In this document: positions 11,648-24,459 of the stretch, piece by piece
Layout of the letters: the number at the start of each line of letters is the position of its first letter
Numbering within the stretch: position 1 is the first letter of the stretch
NCBI GenBank assembly: GCA_029964075.1
Contig: CM057135.1
Location: forward strand, 27,393,366 to 27,457,365
Direction of reading: 5' to 3'
DNA length: 64,000 bases
Source: Patiria pectinifera
Lineage: Eukaryota > Echinodermata > Asteroidea > Valvatida > Asterinidae
Position numbers and translations under genes: made by a program
The notes under the pieces: generated by a model
Database searches by the model: none
What the model was told of the DNA's origin: nothing
What the model saw: only the letters and a program-made list of their open reading frames with translations

Positions 11648-12728
11648 GTACTCAAGTCTTGTTCCAATTTCATCCCATGTTAACCACAGCACATTGTCAT
11701 CAATCAGGAAGTGTTTTGTGTCCTTTATGTACCTTTTCTAGAGAAACGACAAACTCACACCATTTGCAAAAGGCTTTTTGTACACACCACAACAGAAAGA
11801 TAACTTAACGTTTCATAGATTCAGAGACAATCTCTTCCATTCATACACAAGAAGACATCAGATATCCTTGTGAATGTTCGTGCCTTTAGGCTTTGTGGAA
11901 TCTTTAAGTCATATCCTCAACAGGCCTTCGAATTCATCCGGCTACATCTTTTGTTGGCAATTCCCTATGTACGTGTAGTTGTCGAAGACCTAGACAAAAG
12001 CTCTAGACGAGAGACTTGGATGCAGCTCTTAACTCAGATCACAAGAGAAAATTCACTAATAACGAAAAAGGATTCTTTTTTTCCTGAGCCTGAGGCAATG
12101 TGATGGACTTTTTGCCATCTTCCCCAAAGAAGCAAATAATTATTCATTTGCAGATTGGCAATTCCAGTGTTACGAAGGGAAATGTTAATGCCCTAGACAG
12201 AGCCAGTTATCCATGATATCTTATTTATAAATACCTAAGACAGTTGACCCATTCCCATTGGTCAAGTGCCCGGCACGTGACCGGTTTTAAACTGTTGATA
12301 AAGACCGGCTGGCTAGTCTTAAAACACTTCTCCAGTGTCACATGAAATTTGGACTCCTATGAAATGTGGTGTCAGTACCATTTTATGGGTTGAACGTTCA
12401 CAATCCTCAGGTAGGCATGCACAATGCTACCATTGAGTCAGTATTTCATAGTCCTTAATTCACACTCACCGGCACAGCTGTGTTCTGCGCCACTTCACGC
12501 AGTATGCGCGACGCATGCGTCAATCTCCATAAGGAATTCTTCACGACTGACTCGCGAGGGGGCAATACCATAGCATGGTTAGAGGGGTGTTTCGAAAAAC
12601 ATGAAGTAAAATTGTTGAACAAAATCATAGGAAATTAATAATTTGGACTTGTTTTTACTTTTTGCCCGAAAAGTTTAGATTGTCTTTTTACCGAAAAGGT
12701 ATTTATGAATGGGAATAAATATCTGCTT

Positions 12729-12857
12729 GGCAGGTATTAAACACTATGCTTAAAACTGGTTGGAGTCTTGATGCTGATAATTACTTGAACCGAAGTCGAG
12801 GGTAATTATCAGCATCCAGACTCCAATCAGTCTTAAACATAGTGTTAAAAACCGGGC
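12729..12857. mobile_element. Small palindromic element
   Basis: AACACTATGCTTAAAACTGG, then GGAGTCTTGATGCTGATAATTA, is mirrored by TAATTATCAGCATCCAGACTCC, then AGTCTTAAACATAGTGTT. Arms are about 47-56 bp with few mismatches around a short CG-containing loop. This is probably a foldback MITE. Confidence 0.6.
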
Positions 12858-14198
12858 AAGTACACATTTATTCCCTGATTACATACACGTACATGAACAT
12901 GTAGAGTTTATGTAAACTAAGTTAATAAATGGCTCATCAATTTTTTTTTCTCTGAAATATCAACTTATGTATGTATTTGGCATTTGGAGTCCAGCAGACG
13001 AACCATACGCCTGCTTTTTTTAAAGCAAATAGGCTGTATTAATTTTTTTTTATCTGTGAAATTAGACCCAGTGCCGCTAGTGAGTCATGTGCTAGTTAAG
13101 CCGTGATGAATTCCTCCCTGCCTTTATGCACACTCATGTTCGGTCTCATCTTCGCATCTCATTGGAAATTAAATCCCTCTAAAAGATGCCGGCTAAGGAA
13201 TTGGCCAGACTAAAAAAAAAATCACTCGTGTTGGTCTGGACTCGGGGGAAAATCTGTCATACCGAAATTGTCCTGTCATAATTTCCTGTCTTTTTAACCC
13301 TCTTATGCAAACATACATCATGTGCCAAGTTGTCCTTGCAGTGAAAATCAATCAAGTGACTGTTTTCAACATTAACAATTCCCAGCTTAAGTGTACATAA
13401 AGCAGAATACTGGCCGTGACTTTTATGTAACTTGATACAGCTTTGCTTTGACTGTGGGGAAATGATAAGCCAGCTATGCTCACAACTTGCCTGCTTTGTC
13501 TGTTCATGGTCTGTTGACTGAATTTGACTAGTCACAGTGCTTGCTGTGTATGATCTGACTGCTGGTGACAGTAGCCTATGTTAAAAGTATAACAGGGGAA
13601 GTGGATGGACATTTCGACTGGCTGTGACTGTTTAAATAGCAGGAGGGTTAATCAAAAATCAAGCACTCCCAATTTTTTTTTTTTACTTTTTAAAATGCCC
13701 AGTAGAGCTGGTCCCAGAGTGCACACAATTCAATTCATGCATCTGGTCTTCCAAATGGGCCAGATGTTAGCTAATTTATTGGCGTTAAGGGGTAACCCTA
13801 TACAATAGCACTGCCCTGCTCTCTCCACCAGTCTACAATTAGTCTATATACATATGCGATACGATCAAGCTAAATGAGTCGTATGTCGTCCCTGGTTAAT
13901 TTCTTTTTACAGATTTAAAAAGAGCACAATCTCAGCATTACTGCTGTGAAAACCACATGCTGATGCAATCTTTAGTTCAAATACTACGCAAGTCGGAACA
14001 CCAAGAGATGTGATGAAGTGATGTGATGAAGTGGACCTATTTTGGCCTGAATCTCCAAGTGAAAGTTCCTGACAAACAACTCATTTAGCTTGATCGCATC
14101 ACATATGTACGAAGTCACAAGTGACAGTCGGTCTGTCAGTCAGTCAGTCTGTCAGATAGGTACAAAGAAGACATGAAGCTTGCCCTCTGTAGCAGCCG

Positions 14199-14741
14199 AT
14201 TTCACGAAACTTTACGTAATGGTATAAGTCCACCTGCGCCTCAGTTTATTGCGCAAGTTTCGCAACATTTCTCGCTGTGCAACATTTCAGTTATGACAAT
14301 TTCACGAAAGTTTCATAGTGCGTAAGTCCGCGACTTGCGCAACAAATTATGGCGTAACTTGCGCAACGAATTATGACATAACTTGCTCAGTCAGTTTAGG
14401 TGACGTAAGTTGTGGCGTGTAGCCATTGAAAATGACCTATTTTACTAGCAAATCATTGTGTAGCCTGTTATTGCACAACATATCAAGGTAGATACAAGAC
14501 ACTTACAGTTTTGAGTTGAAGTAAAAGAATTGCTATTTTACTCGCGAGAGAGTTTTTAGAGTTACCACACAATTCCGAAGAGGGTGGACAACAATAATTT
14601 CAGGCCGAGGTGATTCAATGACTGTTTCATCAACGAACAAAATCATACACAAACAGCCGTCGTAAATGCTGTTATCCTTGTCCAAGATGTTTTGATTATT
14701 TAAAACATTGCGCAGCTACGCCAAGTTTCGTGAAATCATCC
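14199..14741. mobile_element. Possible MITE with GATTTCACGAAACTT ends
   Basis: GATTTCACGAAACTT near 14200 and AAGTTTCGTGAAATC near 14727 are inverses. Between them, TTGCGCAAC-type motifs repeat several times around 14250-14370. The ends are diverged and the borders uncertain. Confidence 0.4.
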
Positions 14742-16738
14742 GTGAATTTATTGCACAGCTGCGCAATAAATTTGTTGCATTTTCAAGTCCTACTCATGGC
14801 GTTAGTTACACACTGCTTCATGAAATCCACTGCAGGATCAGCACAAGTCGCTTTAGGTACATGAACAAATGTCAGACTTTAAAAATAAACCCAGAAGTAA
14901 GTGTGATGATGACTTTGAAATGTACACAATGAACCACCCAGTAGTTTGTGTTGCAATCGGTTTTGTATTTGGAAAATGGGAGATACTGCAAACTTTGGGG
15001 GGGATAATTACGAAACTTGAAACCAAGAGAGGATGCATTAAGAGGCCTTCGGCTCTGAACTAGTGATAAAACCACTCAGGCGTTCTACTTTGTGTAAACA
15101 GTGCCCACTCTCGGACCACTTGAAAATCAATGTTGTGTTTGATGTACAAAGTGAGGGGCGCTCCCCCTTTCTTATGAGCAACATTACTAGGCGTAGATGT
15201 CTTTACAGCCTTTTCTGCTGATGTGACTTGTTCGACAATGTTTGCTTTTTGACACTGTGTTGTACTTTTTCATGGAGCCTGCAACTTGTGAAGAAAGAAT
15301 TGAAAAACGTTGTCAAGGTTTTTGTTTCTGTATCAGAATCTTTTACTTCACTTGCTTGGCCAAAGATTCTCAATACCACATGCACGCAACTTTTTCCAGG
15401 ATCTCATTTTTCACTTCACACTTACGCCATAAAAAAATTGAAAAAACACTTGTCTTGTTATGCTTGGAATTTCCTGTCTTTTTGGTTACTTCCCAGCTGC
15501 ATGTCTGATACCAGGTGTTGTGTGTTATATTCACTGTAGCTGTGTTTTGTACAATGGGTTTGGGGAGTATTGTACAGCTTTCCCAGCATAGGAGCATCTT
15601 TTCAATATTCTTCGCATTGAACCCATCACGCGTAATGACAGCTGGCAACTCACATTCGCCACAATCAGGGCACAAAACGCATTCCACGTTGAATTAGGTT
15701 TGCGGTCTTTCGGAGCGCAACGGTCTGACAGCAACGATCCGGCTTCCCTTTAATACAATTTATCGTGATTAATAACACAGATTCCCAGGAGAGGGTGAGG
15801 CGCGTGCTGGAAACCCCGTCTAGAGTGTCTGCACCTCACAAACAACCCGACGCATTTACGTTTTAGCGTGCCCTCTCCACCGTTGAAATCAAGCTAGTCC
15901 TCACCCCCCTTTCTCTCCCCCCCCCCTCCTCTTTCTTACACTGCTGTGTTCTGCTTGCTTTCCCCTTGGCAACAAATTAAAAGCATCTTCAACATCGCCA
16001 AAGATGAAGGATGCATTTCTCGGAGGGAAAAAAAAAAAATCTTAGGGTCTGGGTCTGCGTCTGGGATTGAAACAGAACCGCAGCCTATTCCCTTAAGGGG
16101 ATTGTATATGGAGATGAAGCGGGGAAGTTAAGGGAGGATGTGCAGAAAAGAAGGAGGAAACAAACAGCGGAGATTTGACGTGACTGCCAATATTTGGCCG
16201 GTCTCGGTCTTGAGTGGTGCCATGCAGACTTGTAGGAATTTGTCCCCGGCACCTTGGTGTTGTTGTTCATTTCCCCCGAGAAGCTTGTACATTCAGGTTT
16301 CACCAATGTACACCTCATTGAATATGCATTGCATTTAGTAGTACAGCCACGGCGCACACATGTATGTGATTGCGCTGTGCAGTTTGCGTCTAAATGTACA
16401 CGGAAGCCAGCGTCCCAAGGTGCATATAGTAGTGCACATGTACTGCACATATTGAGACTATAAGTCGAAGACACGGCCCGAATTATAACTCGGCGAAAGA
16501 GCCTTTAACTATTGACGCGGTGCCATCATTTCTAAGTGCGGGGAGCCGAGAACCACTCGGCCAAATATATCCCACTGTCATTAATCTGCCATCATCAGCG
16601 CGGGGGCCTCTTCCAGATCTAGACCTCCTAACTCGACCCGCCGAAGTCTCAAGAACGGACACACAGTCCGTGGAAGATGAAGTCTCCGCAAGTCAGTCAT
16701 AACTTTGCCGGGGCCCTTATACTACAACGATGATGCCA

Positions 16739-16754
16739 GTGTGTGTGTGTGTGT
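16739..16754. repeat. (GT)8 microsatellite
   Basis: A simple dinucleotide run in the sequence CCAGTGTGTGTGTGTGTGTA. Confidence 0.9.
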
Positions 16755-17702
16755 ATACGGTTACATCTTCAGATTGGGCTATTGGAATAAGTCGACTCGG
16801 AAAGTGGAAGGCGGAATCTGATGTGCCAGGCAGTTATTAATGAGTTTTCTGGCACCAGCTGCAGACGTGCTGTTGTAGGCATTAAGGGCATTTTCTTCCC
16901 ACGGAAATATTCTCATTGTGTGCTTGACGGATACGTCTTCATCATCTCCTTGCCTTACATGTATGTGAGGTTCAGACTGTTTTACCATTGACTGGAGTCA
17001 AATGTGAGTATAACGCGACTCTTTAAATTCCTTCTCTGGGTTCTCATTATTTATTTTTTTCCCCGGTTTTTCTTCGATTCCGAAAAATGTCCATCACATT
17101 TTTGTGTTTGAACAGTCTTCTAAGACATTTTCCTCTTGTAGCTTATAATGTATGTGCATACATTTGCAAAATGAAAGGGCATTTTTTTTTTAATAATTTT
17201 TCAAATTTGTATACAATATTTTATATTATACATTTTGAGAAAAGGATTCGCATTGTAGCAATGCAAGAAAGTCAGACAATTAAAGTGTGTTGTTATGTAG
17301 ACTCAAGTATACATTCATTGTAAATTGATGAGATCTGCATGAGTTTTTGTGACTATAAACTACCAGAAAAGTTAAATTAGAAAATTGGTATCAATCAAAA
17401 GTTACTCAGAAAAGAGCTTAGGCCATGTAAAAAAAAATAAACCAGCGTGTTGTCCCCGACCGCTTCCTTTTTCATAAATTTGCAATATATTTTGCTCATA
17501 TATTGTCAATATAATGTCTTTTTATTTGTTTCCAACAAAACTGAAGCTGCATGTATGTAGAAAGGGTTATTGCTACTTTGGACACAATATTGTATCAGCA
17601 AAATAGTTTGAGAAAATTTGAAGAATCCATCCACCATTTTGGAAAATCTGCCATCTTGGAGCGGGAAACGCCTGCCTCCTACATTTATTCAAAAAGGCCA
17701 GC

Positions 17703-17882
17703 TGGGCCCAATTTCACGGCGCTGCTAAGCACAAAAATTTGCTTAGCACCAAAAAAAAAAAAAAAGCAGGGTTACCAGCCAAAACTCCATGTGATTTTCA
17801 TGCTAAGCAAACAATACTAATCACGAGCAATACATCATGTGGAGTTTTGGCTGGCTGGTTTTGGCACCGTGAAATTGGCCCA
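17703..17882. mobile_element. MITE of the GGGCCCAATTTCAC family, copy 1
   Basis: The left end TGGGCCCAATTTCACGGC and the right end GCACCGTGAAATTGGCCCA are near-inverses. The interior has TGCTAAGCA motifs and an inner pair CCAAAACTCCATGTG / CATGTGGAGTTTTGG. Relatives are at 56893 and 57951. Confidence 0.65.
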
Positions 17883-20734
17883 GACGAGGAACTACTCATT
17901 TTTTTTACTTGGCCTTATACATGTAGTGCCTTCATTCTTTGAGGATTGTGGACTTTCCTGAAAGACGCTCATGATGTATTTAAGGATATCCTGGCTAAGT
18001 GTTACTCTACACGTTACTCGACAGATAGATGGATCTGTAGGCAAAACCATTAATCTGCATTTAACCGTAATTGCCAGGTATGGGAGTAAAGTACAGTGCA
18101 CAGATGGATGAGTACCGGTATAGACAGCGTGTTTACACACGACCCGAGCTTTGTGTATTCGGTGCTTAATCCCCCATCATTACCAATATATCAGGGGTTT
18201 ATTTGACGACTGTAGTGGTTCATGTACATGTACTTTGAAGACCCATTCAAACTTCACATTGAAGTGATTTCCACAACATTAATGTTGACAGTATGCAAAC
18301 TTGTCAAGGCCATTTCTCAAACCACAGCTCTAGAACCGCTGTCCAAACCACGTAGAACGACTCCAACCTTTACCTTTGTAATATATAATTGTGATGTCAA
18401 CTTGAGTTGAAATTGAGCCCACCCAGAACAAAAGTCTCCAAATATGGGGCCTGTTCACCATTTTTTGAAGCTTGAGCCGGGGCTAGCCACTATGCCATGG
18501 TTTGAGAAATGGCATGAAATCGTTAATGCAGGCATGAGAATATTCCTGTCTAAGAAAGAGGAATTCCTGTTTTTAAATGCCCAGATTTTAGCATTTTTAT
18601 TTATTTTGAGCCTGTTTTGGGGCTTTTTTGTTTGATTTCACATCTTTTTTTTTCTGTTTTTGCACAAGTTTCCTGGGGTTTTTTTTCATTAAAATTCATT
18701 TTTATGCCTGTTGATGAGTAGTATGTCTAGACAGCAGATTAGATGACTAGTCAGAGTTATTTCACGGAGTAGTATGTGATAATGAGATGGACATACGTGT
18801 ACATGTATTCATGTAACTTAACATGTAATCATTGGAACATACTCTGAAAAATGGTTGAGCAAATTACAGTGTATGTGCCTGAGGCTGGGCGGATCTTGAT
18901 CAGTTTGGTGCTCTGTGTATGCCCAAATTGTTGACTTCAGGGTGAAGTCTGGATGCCATACCATGCAATTTTGCGTGGCAACAGCTGTGAAAAATGAGCC
19001 TGTACTGGAATGTATTAAAAATCCTGTACTCACTTTGGTACAAGCGTGTACTTGTAATCTGAAAATAGGATAATTGATTGGTTGAAAGTTTGTCGGGCTC
19101 ATTTGCATATCTCTCCATAAGAAAAAAGTTTGAAATGAACTACCATGTGAATTTGGTAACACATGGTAGGAGAGTTTGTGTATTTTTTGTGTTACATGTC
19201 ATGCATACATAAATGTCATGAATCTGATCAGCAGTATTGGGTCGTACATATTTTGCCGTGTCAAATTCTTGAGCACAAATGCACTGATGTGTGAAAACCA
19301 CTCAGGTTTAACGCACAGGGAAATACTTCAAAGAGAGAAAAAGTGTCAGCCGTTCGCAAAACCCTTTGCAAATTTCCAGCAGTTGTCCACAGTTCCCTGT
19401 TAAATTCCTCTCACGGAAGGCCCTTTAAAATTTCAATTTGTCACAGTCCCCGAAATGGACCTGAGCGGAGGTAGTAAGCGAAAAAGAGCTTTACTGATAA
19501 TATCTGATTTCCAAGTGGATTTGCGTTGGCAGCTGCCCGTCCGATTGCGTGGCCTGCTTCTTTTTTTTTTCAATTTGCCCATCGTTAGGGGATCATTGTG
19601 CCCCGTATTTTTGTGTGTTGCGGCTTTGACCCCGAAACATGGAGACCGCTCGTTGTGGCTGATTACCTGCCCGGCCTCATCTGCTTCGCTTATATACTTT
19701 GGTATCCTTCAGCGATGCCGTCTTGGTTGAATAAGAAGACAAAATTTGAGGTCACTCACGGCTGTACCTCTAAGCAGAAGAGAAACATAAACAACCCCTT
19801 GCGTCTACCGTGAGACTGCCAGAGACCTGTTGTCCTCAGAAGGTGGAGTAACGAAATTATGGGGTTGCATTCACCACCGAGCTCAACTCATGTGAAATGT
19901 CAAGCCTGCAGGTGCAACTTCAGTCCAGTATATTTTTTTTTTTAGGGTTGGCCAATTTGATCAAGAATTATCCGACCCTGTATCTAAGAATAGCTGAGCT
20001 TGAGATGTAGAAGGAGGGGGTGGTTGGGGGGAGGTAGGGGCATCTGCAACTGAGTACTCGGTTTAATGTCGGTCGGTTTTGTATCAAGATGAATAATTCC
20101 AATATACGGAGCATCTAATGATTGGAATACAACATGCGTACAAAAATAGAGCACTTTTTTTTTAAGTGCGAGGTTGTAGCAACAGCTGCTGATCCATCGA
20201 ACTGATCCATACATACTTCATGTTGCTCCCACACGATCGTGCCATTTCTCTTGCGCCCGTTCTGAAACCCCTCGGGTATCGGGGAGTGGACCGAAAATTG
20301 CAGACGTCAGTTTCCTCAGGTTAATCTCAACCTCAACAGGTTGTCCAAAAAAAGCACAGTTGCGTATAACTGTGGTAATTTCCACGTCTTGAAGTCTTAT
20401 TATTCTTTCCAAGACACATAGTGTTTGCTTTTCTTGCTTTGTACAAGTACCCTCGTGATTGCATTTAAATGACATGCTTGTTGCTTTTGTACCCCAAAAT
20501 TAGATTTGTAGTGGAAATATTCACAGGACTTAAAAATCACAGTTTTCCATCAAAGTCTGTACAAAAACTGCTATAGTAATTTTTTTTTTATTTAAAAAGA
20601 AGACTTTTTACATGTATGCCATTTTGAAATTTTAATCAGTACAAGGTTTAAAATCCAACTCCTGTCCTTTTCTTCGTTCAACTTCAATATTAGATTTAAA
20701 GTGAAACAAGTCAATTTTTTCTGTTTTATTTGAT

Positions 20735-20908
20735 CGGGGATGTAAAATCTCAGCTTTAAAGCTGATTTCAGCTATTTTTGTTTGGGATTTCAGCTTTTTT
20801 CCCTCGCTTGCTGTGTACAAAAGTATAGGAGATTTCCAAAGTTCAGCTTTTTTTACACCTTTATCAGCTGTTTTCAGCTATATTTATCAGTGGTCACTCA
20901 CACCCCTG
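20735..20908. mobile_element. hAT-like MITE 'CAGCTTTAAAGCTGATTTC', copy 1
   Basis: The body matches 32194-32366 almost throughout (CAGCTTTAAAGCTGATTTCA; TTGCTGTGTACAAAAGT; CAGTGGTCACTCACACCCCT). The left end is worn (CGGGGATGT instead of CAGGGGTGT). TTGAT flanks both sides. Confidence 0.65.
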
Positions 20909-21112
20909 TTGATGTTTTGTTTCACCTGAGCCCAGTTTAAGATTAAATCCTCATCATCGAAACCCAAGTTCGTTTATGGACACACAAACTTCAAGTGGGA
21001 ATTGCCCATGCATTAAAAATGTGTAACAACTATTGATTTTTGCAGCTACGGCATACAGGTGCGAGTGAATCACTTTCATTGTCAGTCAAATCCCTGCTAC
21101 TGATCGATATTG

Positions 21113-21660
21113 TCTTGAAACTAGCAGCCAGTTCTTGTGTCTTTCCTAAAGATTTCTTGAACAAGGAGCTGTGCTTTTTTTCTTTTGGTACAGTTTGCAT
21201 ATTACCTTGGCAAAATGAAGCCAAGACTTCAACAAATGACCAAAAACAGTGTGTGGTGCAGAATGGCTTTTGCTCTGCAAAATCCGTCTTGTGTATGAAT
21301 GTGGTCATGAAACTAGAAGCCAGTTCTTGTGTTTTTCCTGTAGATTTCTTGAACAAGGCACTGTGCCTTTTTTGTTTGCAGAGTTTGCATATAATCTTGG
21401 TAAAATAAAACCAAGACTTCAACAAATGACAAAAACTAGTTTGTGGTCCAAAATGGCTTTCGCTCTGCAAAATCCGTCTTGTGTATGAATGTGGTCATGA
21501 AACTAGAAGCCAGTTCTGGTGTTTTTCCTGGAGATTTCTTGAACAAGGAGCTGTGCCCTTTTTGTTTGTAGAGTTCACATATAATCTTGGTAAAATTAAA
21601 CCAAGACTTCAACAAATGACAAAAACTTAGTTTGTGGTCCAAAATGGCTTTCACTCTGTG
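21113..21660. repeat. Tandem array, about three units of 190-192 bp
   Basis: Units start with GAAACTAG-AGCCAGTTCT at 21117, 21309 and 21499. Each contains TTTCTTGAACAAGGA-CTGTG and CCAAGACTTCAACAAATGAC and ends in AAAATGGCTTT-CTCTG. Degenerate further units are visible at about 22020-22160 and 22260-22360. The minus strand stays open across two units (peptide motif LFKKSTGKTQELASSFMTT), but the 190-bp step is not a codon multiple, so I do not call it a gene. Confidence 0.75.
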
Positions 21661-21960
21661 CACATACATACTGGAATTTGTATTTTTGTGGAGATATCTC
21701 TTTGTTCTCGTGTACTAAAATTTTAGAGTGTGAAAACTAGTTTCAAAATGCACCAAATTTAACCAGAATTAATTTCCTGTGCTGAAATTCGGACCAAAAT
21801 CCCTTACATAAAATACTTCAAATTCCTAGTTTTTGAGTAACATCCATGTACAATGTATCTATTTCGTGAAAACCTTGTGGAGACGCATTCACTTATAGAA
21901 ATTGCCTTGTGGAGACCTTTACAATATTTTGTTCCCTACTGTACACGCGTCTCCATAAGG
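21656..21960. repeat. Interspersed repeat shared with 61795-62120, copy 1
   Basis: Shared blocks: ACTG-AATTTGTATT-TTGTGGAGA, TCTTTGTTCTCGTGTA-TAAA, CCTTGTGGAGACG-ATTCA and TATAGAAATTGCC-TGTGGAG. The two copies lie 40 kb apart in the same orientation. Class unknown; no terminal repeats recognised. Confidence 0.6.
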
Positions 21961-22435
21961 TAGTGAATTACGAACAATCCATCCCACACATGAATGTCAG
22001 CAGTGTTTGTTTGTTAAAGAAAATTCTTGAAAGAGGAGTTGCGTATATCGTGTTTTTCCATGAAAATCTCAGCCAAATGAAGCAAAGAATTCAGCGAGTC
22101 AAAAATTAACTTCACGGTCTAAAATGTTTCTGCCTCTACAAATCCATCCCAGAGATGAGTATGGTCGTGAAATTGCTTTATTTTATACAATTGAATTCAA
22201 GTTGTCGTGATCATGATGAAATTTTCATGAAAGTTTAAGAGATTGTAGTTCTCTCTTCAAGATTTCTTGAAAGAGGAACTGTGCATTTTGCTTTGCCATG
22301 AAATCCCCAGCAAAAGCAAATCACAAAATTGGTTGGCGGTCCAAAATGGCTTCCCTGTGAATATGTGCTTACAGACTCGCCCCTAGAGTGACCCCCTGAT
22401 TCAGTTCCATTACATCCGTTCTTCTCCTTTTGCAG

Positions 22436-22505
22436 CTGAGACTGGCAGTACTTAACCCAATTCGCATGTATACGTAGCGGGGAGAGACGGCGTATTTGGA
22501 GTACC
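22436..22505 (+). other. KIDINS220: 5' untranslated part of the KIDINS220 start exon
   Basis: A pyrimidine run (CGTTCTTCTCCTTTTGCAG) ends at 22435, so the start-codon exon may be an internal exon with one or more untranslated exons further upstream. The reading frame of the start codon has a TGA at 22437-22439, so the protein cannot extend upstream in this exon. A tiny out-of-frame upstream ORF (ATG at 22466, Met-Tyr-Thr-stop) precedes the start and could dampen translation. The context around the start is ACC-ATG-G, a good Kozak match. The acceptor is an inference; the true transcription start could instead lie in this segment. Confidence 0.5.
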
Positions 22506-22616
22506 ATGGACTTACCGGCGGGAATTCACGACCTGTTTATACAGATCTCTCATGGAGACTCCGCGGCCGCCCTGCCGCTGATCCGCAGGCTGTGCAACGT
22601 GGACTGCCGGGACGAG
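22506..22616 (+). CDS. KIDINS220: KIDINS220/ARMS, coding exon 1 (canonical N-terminus)
   Basis: This exon encodes 37 residues, beginning MDLPAGIHDLFIQISHGDSA and ending CNVDCRDE, then a strong donor GTAAGG at 22617, phase 0. The segment ALPLIRRLCNVDCRDE fits the first, degenerate ankyrin repeat of vertebrate KIDINS220, where a helix of similar spacing ends in a D-x-R-N-E motif just before the GQTPLM repeat. KIDINS220 is a membrane scaffold downstream of Trk, ephrin and p75 receptors and a protein kinase D substrate; its ankyrin repeats face the cytosol. The start is fixed by the in-frame TGA at 22437 and the good Kozak context. The exon is more GC-rich than its AT-rich surroundings. The next coding exon is about 30 kb downstream. 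Identification rests on the three following exons plus this junction. A different ankyrin scaffold is possible but less likely. Confidence 0.8.
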
Positions 22617-22813
22617 GTAAGGCAGAACTTTGAAAAATTTTCTCCCGATTTTCTTTTTTTTTTCTTGGCCAGGGGAGTTTTTTTGTCATGGAATTGAATG
22701 CCCCTCTGTGAATTTCCTGTAGTGGGTTGCATCTTACAACTGCAGGACATAAGTGGGTTAGCATTTACACTTGCTGGGAGTGTGTTTGTCCACATTGCCA
22801 GCAAACTGAAATG

Positions 22814-22945
22814 TATAGTCAGAGATCGGCTAATGTGCTGTTAGCTGTGTGACCTTTGATGTAGGGTCAATTTAATTTCAATATTTACTTGTCACAAGTA
22901 AAAACACTCAAAAACTAGGCCAGCCAGACTGCAGGTCTACAAGAT
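22814..22945. repeat. Interspersed repeat family 'TAGAGTCAGAGAACGG', third copy (diverged)
   Basis: ATAGTCAGAGATCGGCTAAT, then GTGACCTTTGATGTAGGGTC and CTAGGCCAGCCAGAC, similar in order to 3898-4060. It sits in the first 350 bp of intron 1. Confidence 0.4.
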
Positions 22946-24459
22946 GGAATCATTGTGGTGCATAGAAACCAAGCTTTGAGATTTTTGCCCGCAGACTTCT
23001 GTTTACCCACTGCCCTAAACAGGGCGCTGGGAAGGGCACCTACATGTACATAAAGCAGCATTGACTGGCTGTGACTGTTTGTGTACATGTAACTTGATGC
23101 AGCTCCCGTATGCTTTGACTGTACGGTAGGTGATTTATAAGACAGCTATGCCTCCACTTGCCTGCTTTTTGTCTGTTGACTGAACTTGACTAGTCAGAGT
23201 GCTTGCTTGAAATATGATCTGACTGTTGGTGACTAGCCTGTGTAAAAGGCATGGCAGGGGAAGTGGGTGGAATTTTGGACTGTCTGTGACTGTTCAAACA
23301 GTGGGAGGCTTAAGAAAATGTCATTTTGGCATTCAGCCATTACTTTACTAGGCATACATGTACTGGTACGGTACATGTACATGTACATATAAAAATGCCT
23401 AAACTGTGTGTATACACTAAACCTTGGAAATTCTACTGAATTATTTTTGCACAATAAGAAAGGGACGTCAGGTTTTTTAGACCACTCGGTATTGGAAAAA
23501 AAAGTTTGTACCGGTACTTGGTGTCACGCATGTTACCAGTGATAAAAGACCAGAATTAGGCATTTTTGTCTGTGGCTGTGGAGTAAACCATTTGATGTAG
23601 CAATAGCATGTATGTTGGGGATGTGTTTTAGTTGCCATGGCAACTAGTTCAGTAAATTGCACCTAAGAAGTGACAGTGACAAATGCGAGAAAGAATTTGC
23701 TAAATTGTCTCATCAGCCACCGTTCAGAGAGAGAGAGAGACAGACACTGAGCGAGTAGGCAGGCCGACCCCAGCTCTAAAACAAAATGCAGCCAAAGTAT
23801 CAACCTGACACGCAATCCAAACACGGAGGGTGAAATCCTCAGGTCTTGGACGGTGACAAAATCGATCTGTCTTCCTCGCGGGGCAGATGTTACACGGGCA
23901 GCTGCACCATTGGTCGTGTCCGGCCAGGGTTCACGGATGGTCGGCCCCCGCGGCTGTCCCTCCCGCCCCCAGTCTGCTGCTCTTGGCTTGCAGGCCTGCA
24001 GTGTAAACACAGACATTTCGGTTTGCGTTAAGGGGGATGATTTTATTTTGGAGGGGCACTTGAGCCATAAGTGGTGTATTTCAGTTCAGTCAGGGACTTA
24101 AAAAAAAAAGAAGAGCGGCTTTAACTGATTACCTATTGCCAGAGGATAAACGGATTTATATACAAAATGGAGTACCTGCCTCATTCCTTGTTCTTGGATA
24201 ATTAACAGGAGTGGTGTTTTCATCTGGATGCTTTCTGCAGTCTGCGGTATTTTTTACCTTACTCCAATCCTCTCCGCCACCCCAATTTAAATGTACTTTA
24301 TTCGTCATGTTCAAATACATGTCATTACAAGCCCTTACAATACAAGTCTGCTTCCAGACAAAACTCTCAGCACAATACTCCTCTGTGTCATGTTTTAATC
24401 GCCTCCTAGCAGAGTTTTCAATTTTCTTTTTGAATTTTAACCTCCACTGCCTTGTTTCT

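Larger units (their letters stand above)
1..22435. other. Upstream region without a supportable gene
   Basis: No open frame here has a recognisable product or a convincing exon structure on either strand. The region holds the promoter side of KIDINS220 and many mobile-element relics, listed individually. A 23-codon frame at 10663-10732 ends near a GT (MSRTRDRKEEYENDAGRSIN then ICR), but in phase 1, so it cannot join the ankyrin exons directly. Stretches such as 2500-3230, 5000-6900, 12860-14190, 14850-16700, 16800-17700 and 17900-20700 show only AT-rich unique or low-complexity DNA to my reading. Confidence 0.6.

Noticed and set aside
16437-16702. Open + frame rich in Ser, Pro and acidic residues
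   Set aside because: No ATG, no donor or acceptor of quality, and no family resemblance.
19455-19730. MDLSGGSKRKR frame upstream of KIDINS220 as a first exon
   Set aside because: Possible donors fall in phase 1 and the frame then runs through a T-rich stretch; no support for a gene.
21030-21470. 146-codon minus-strand frame with repeated LFKKSTGKTQEL motifs
   Set aside because: It reads through a tandem DNA repeat whose unit is 190-192 bp. The frame is lost at the next unit, so the peptide repeat follows from the DNA repeat.
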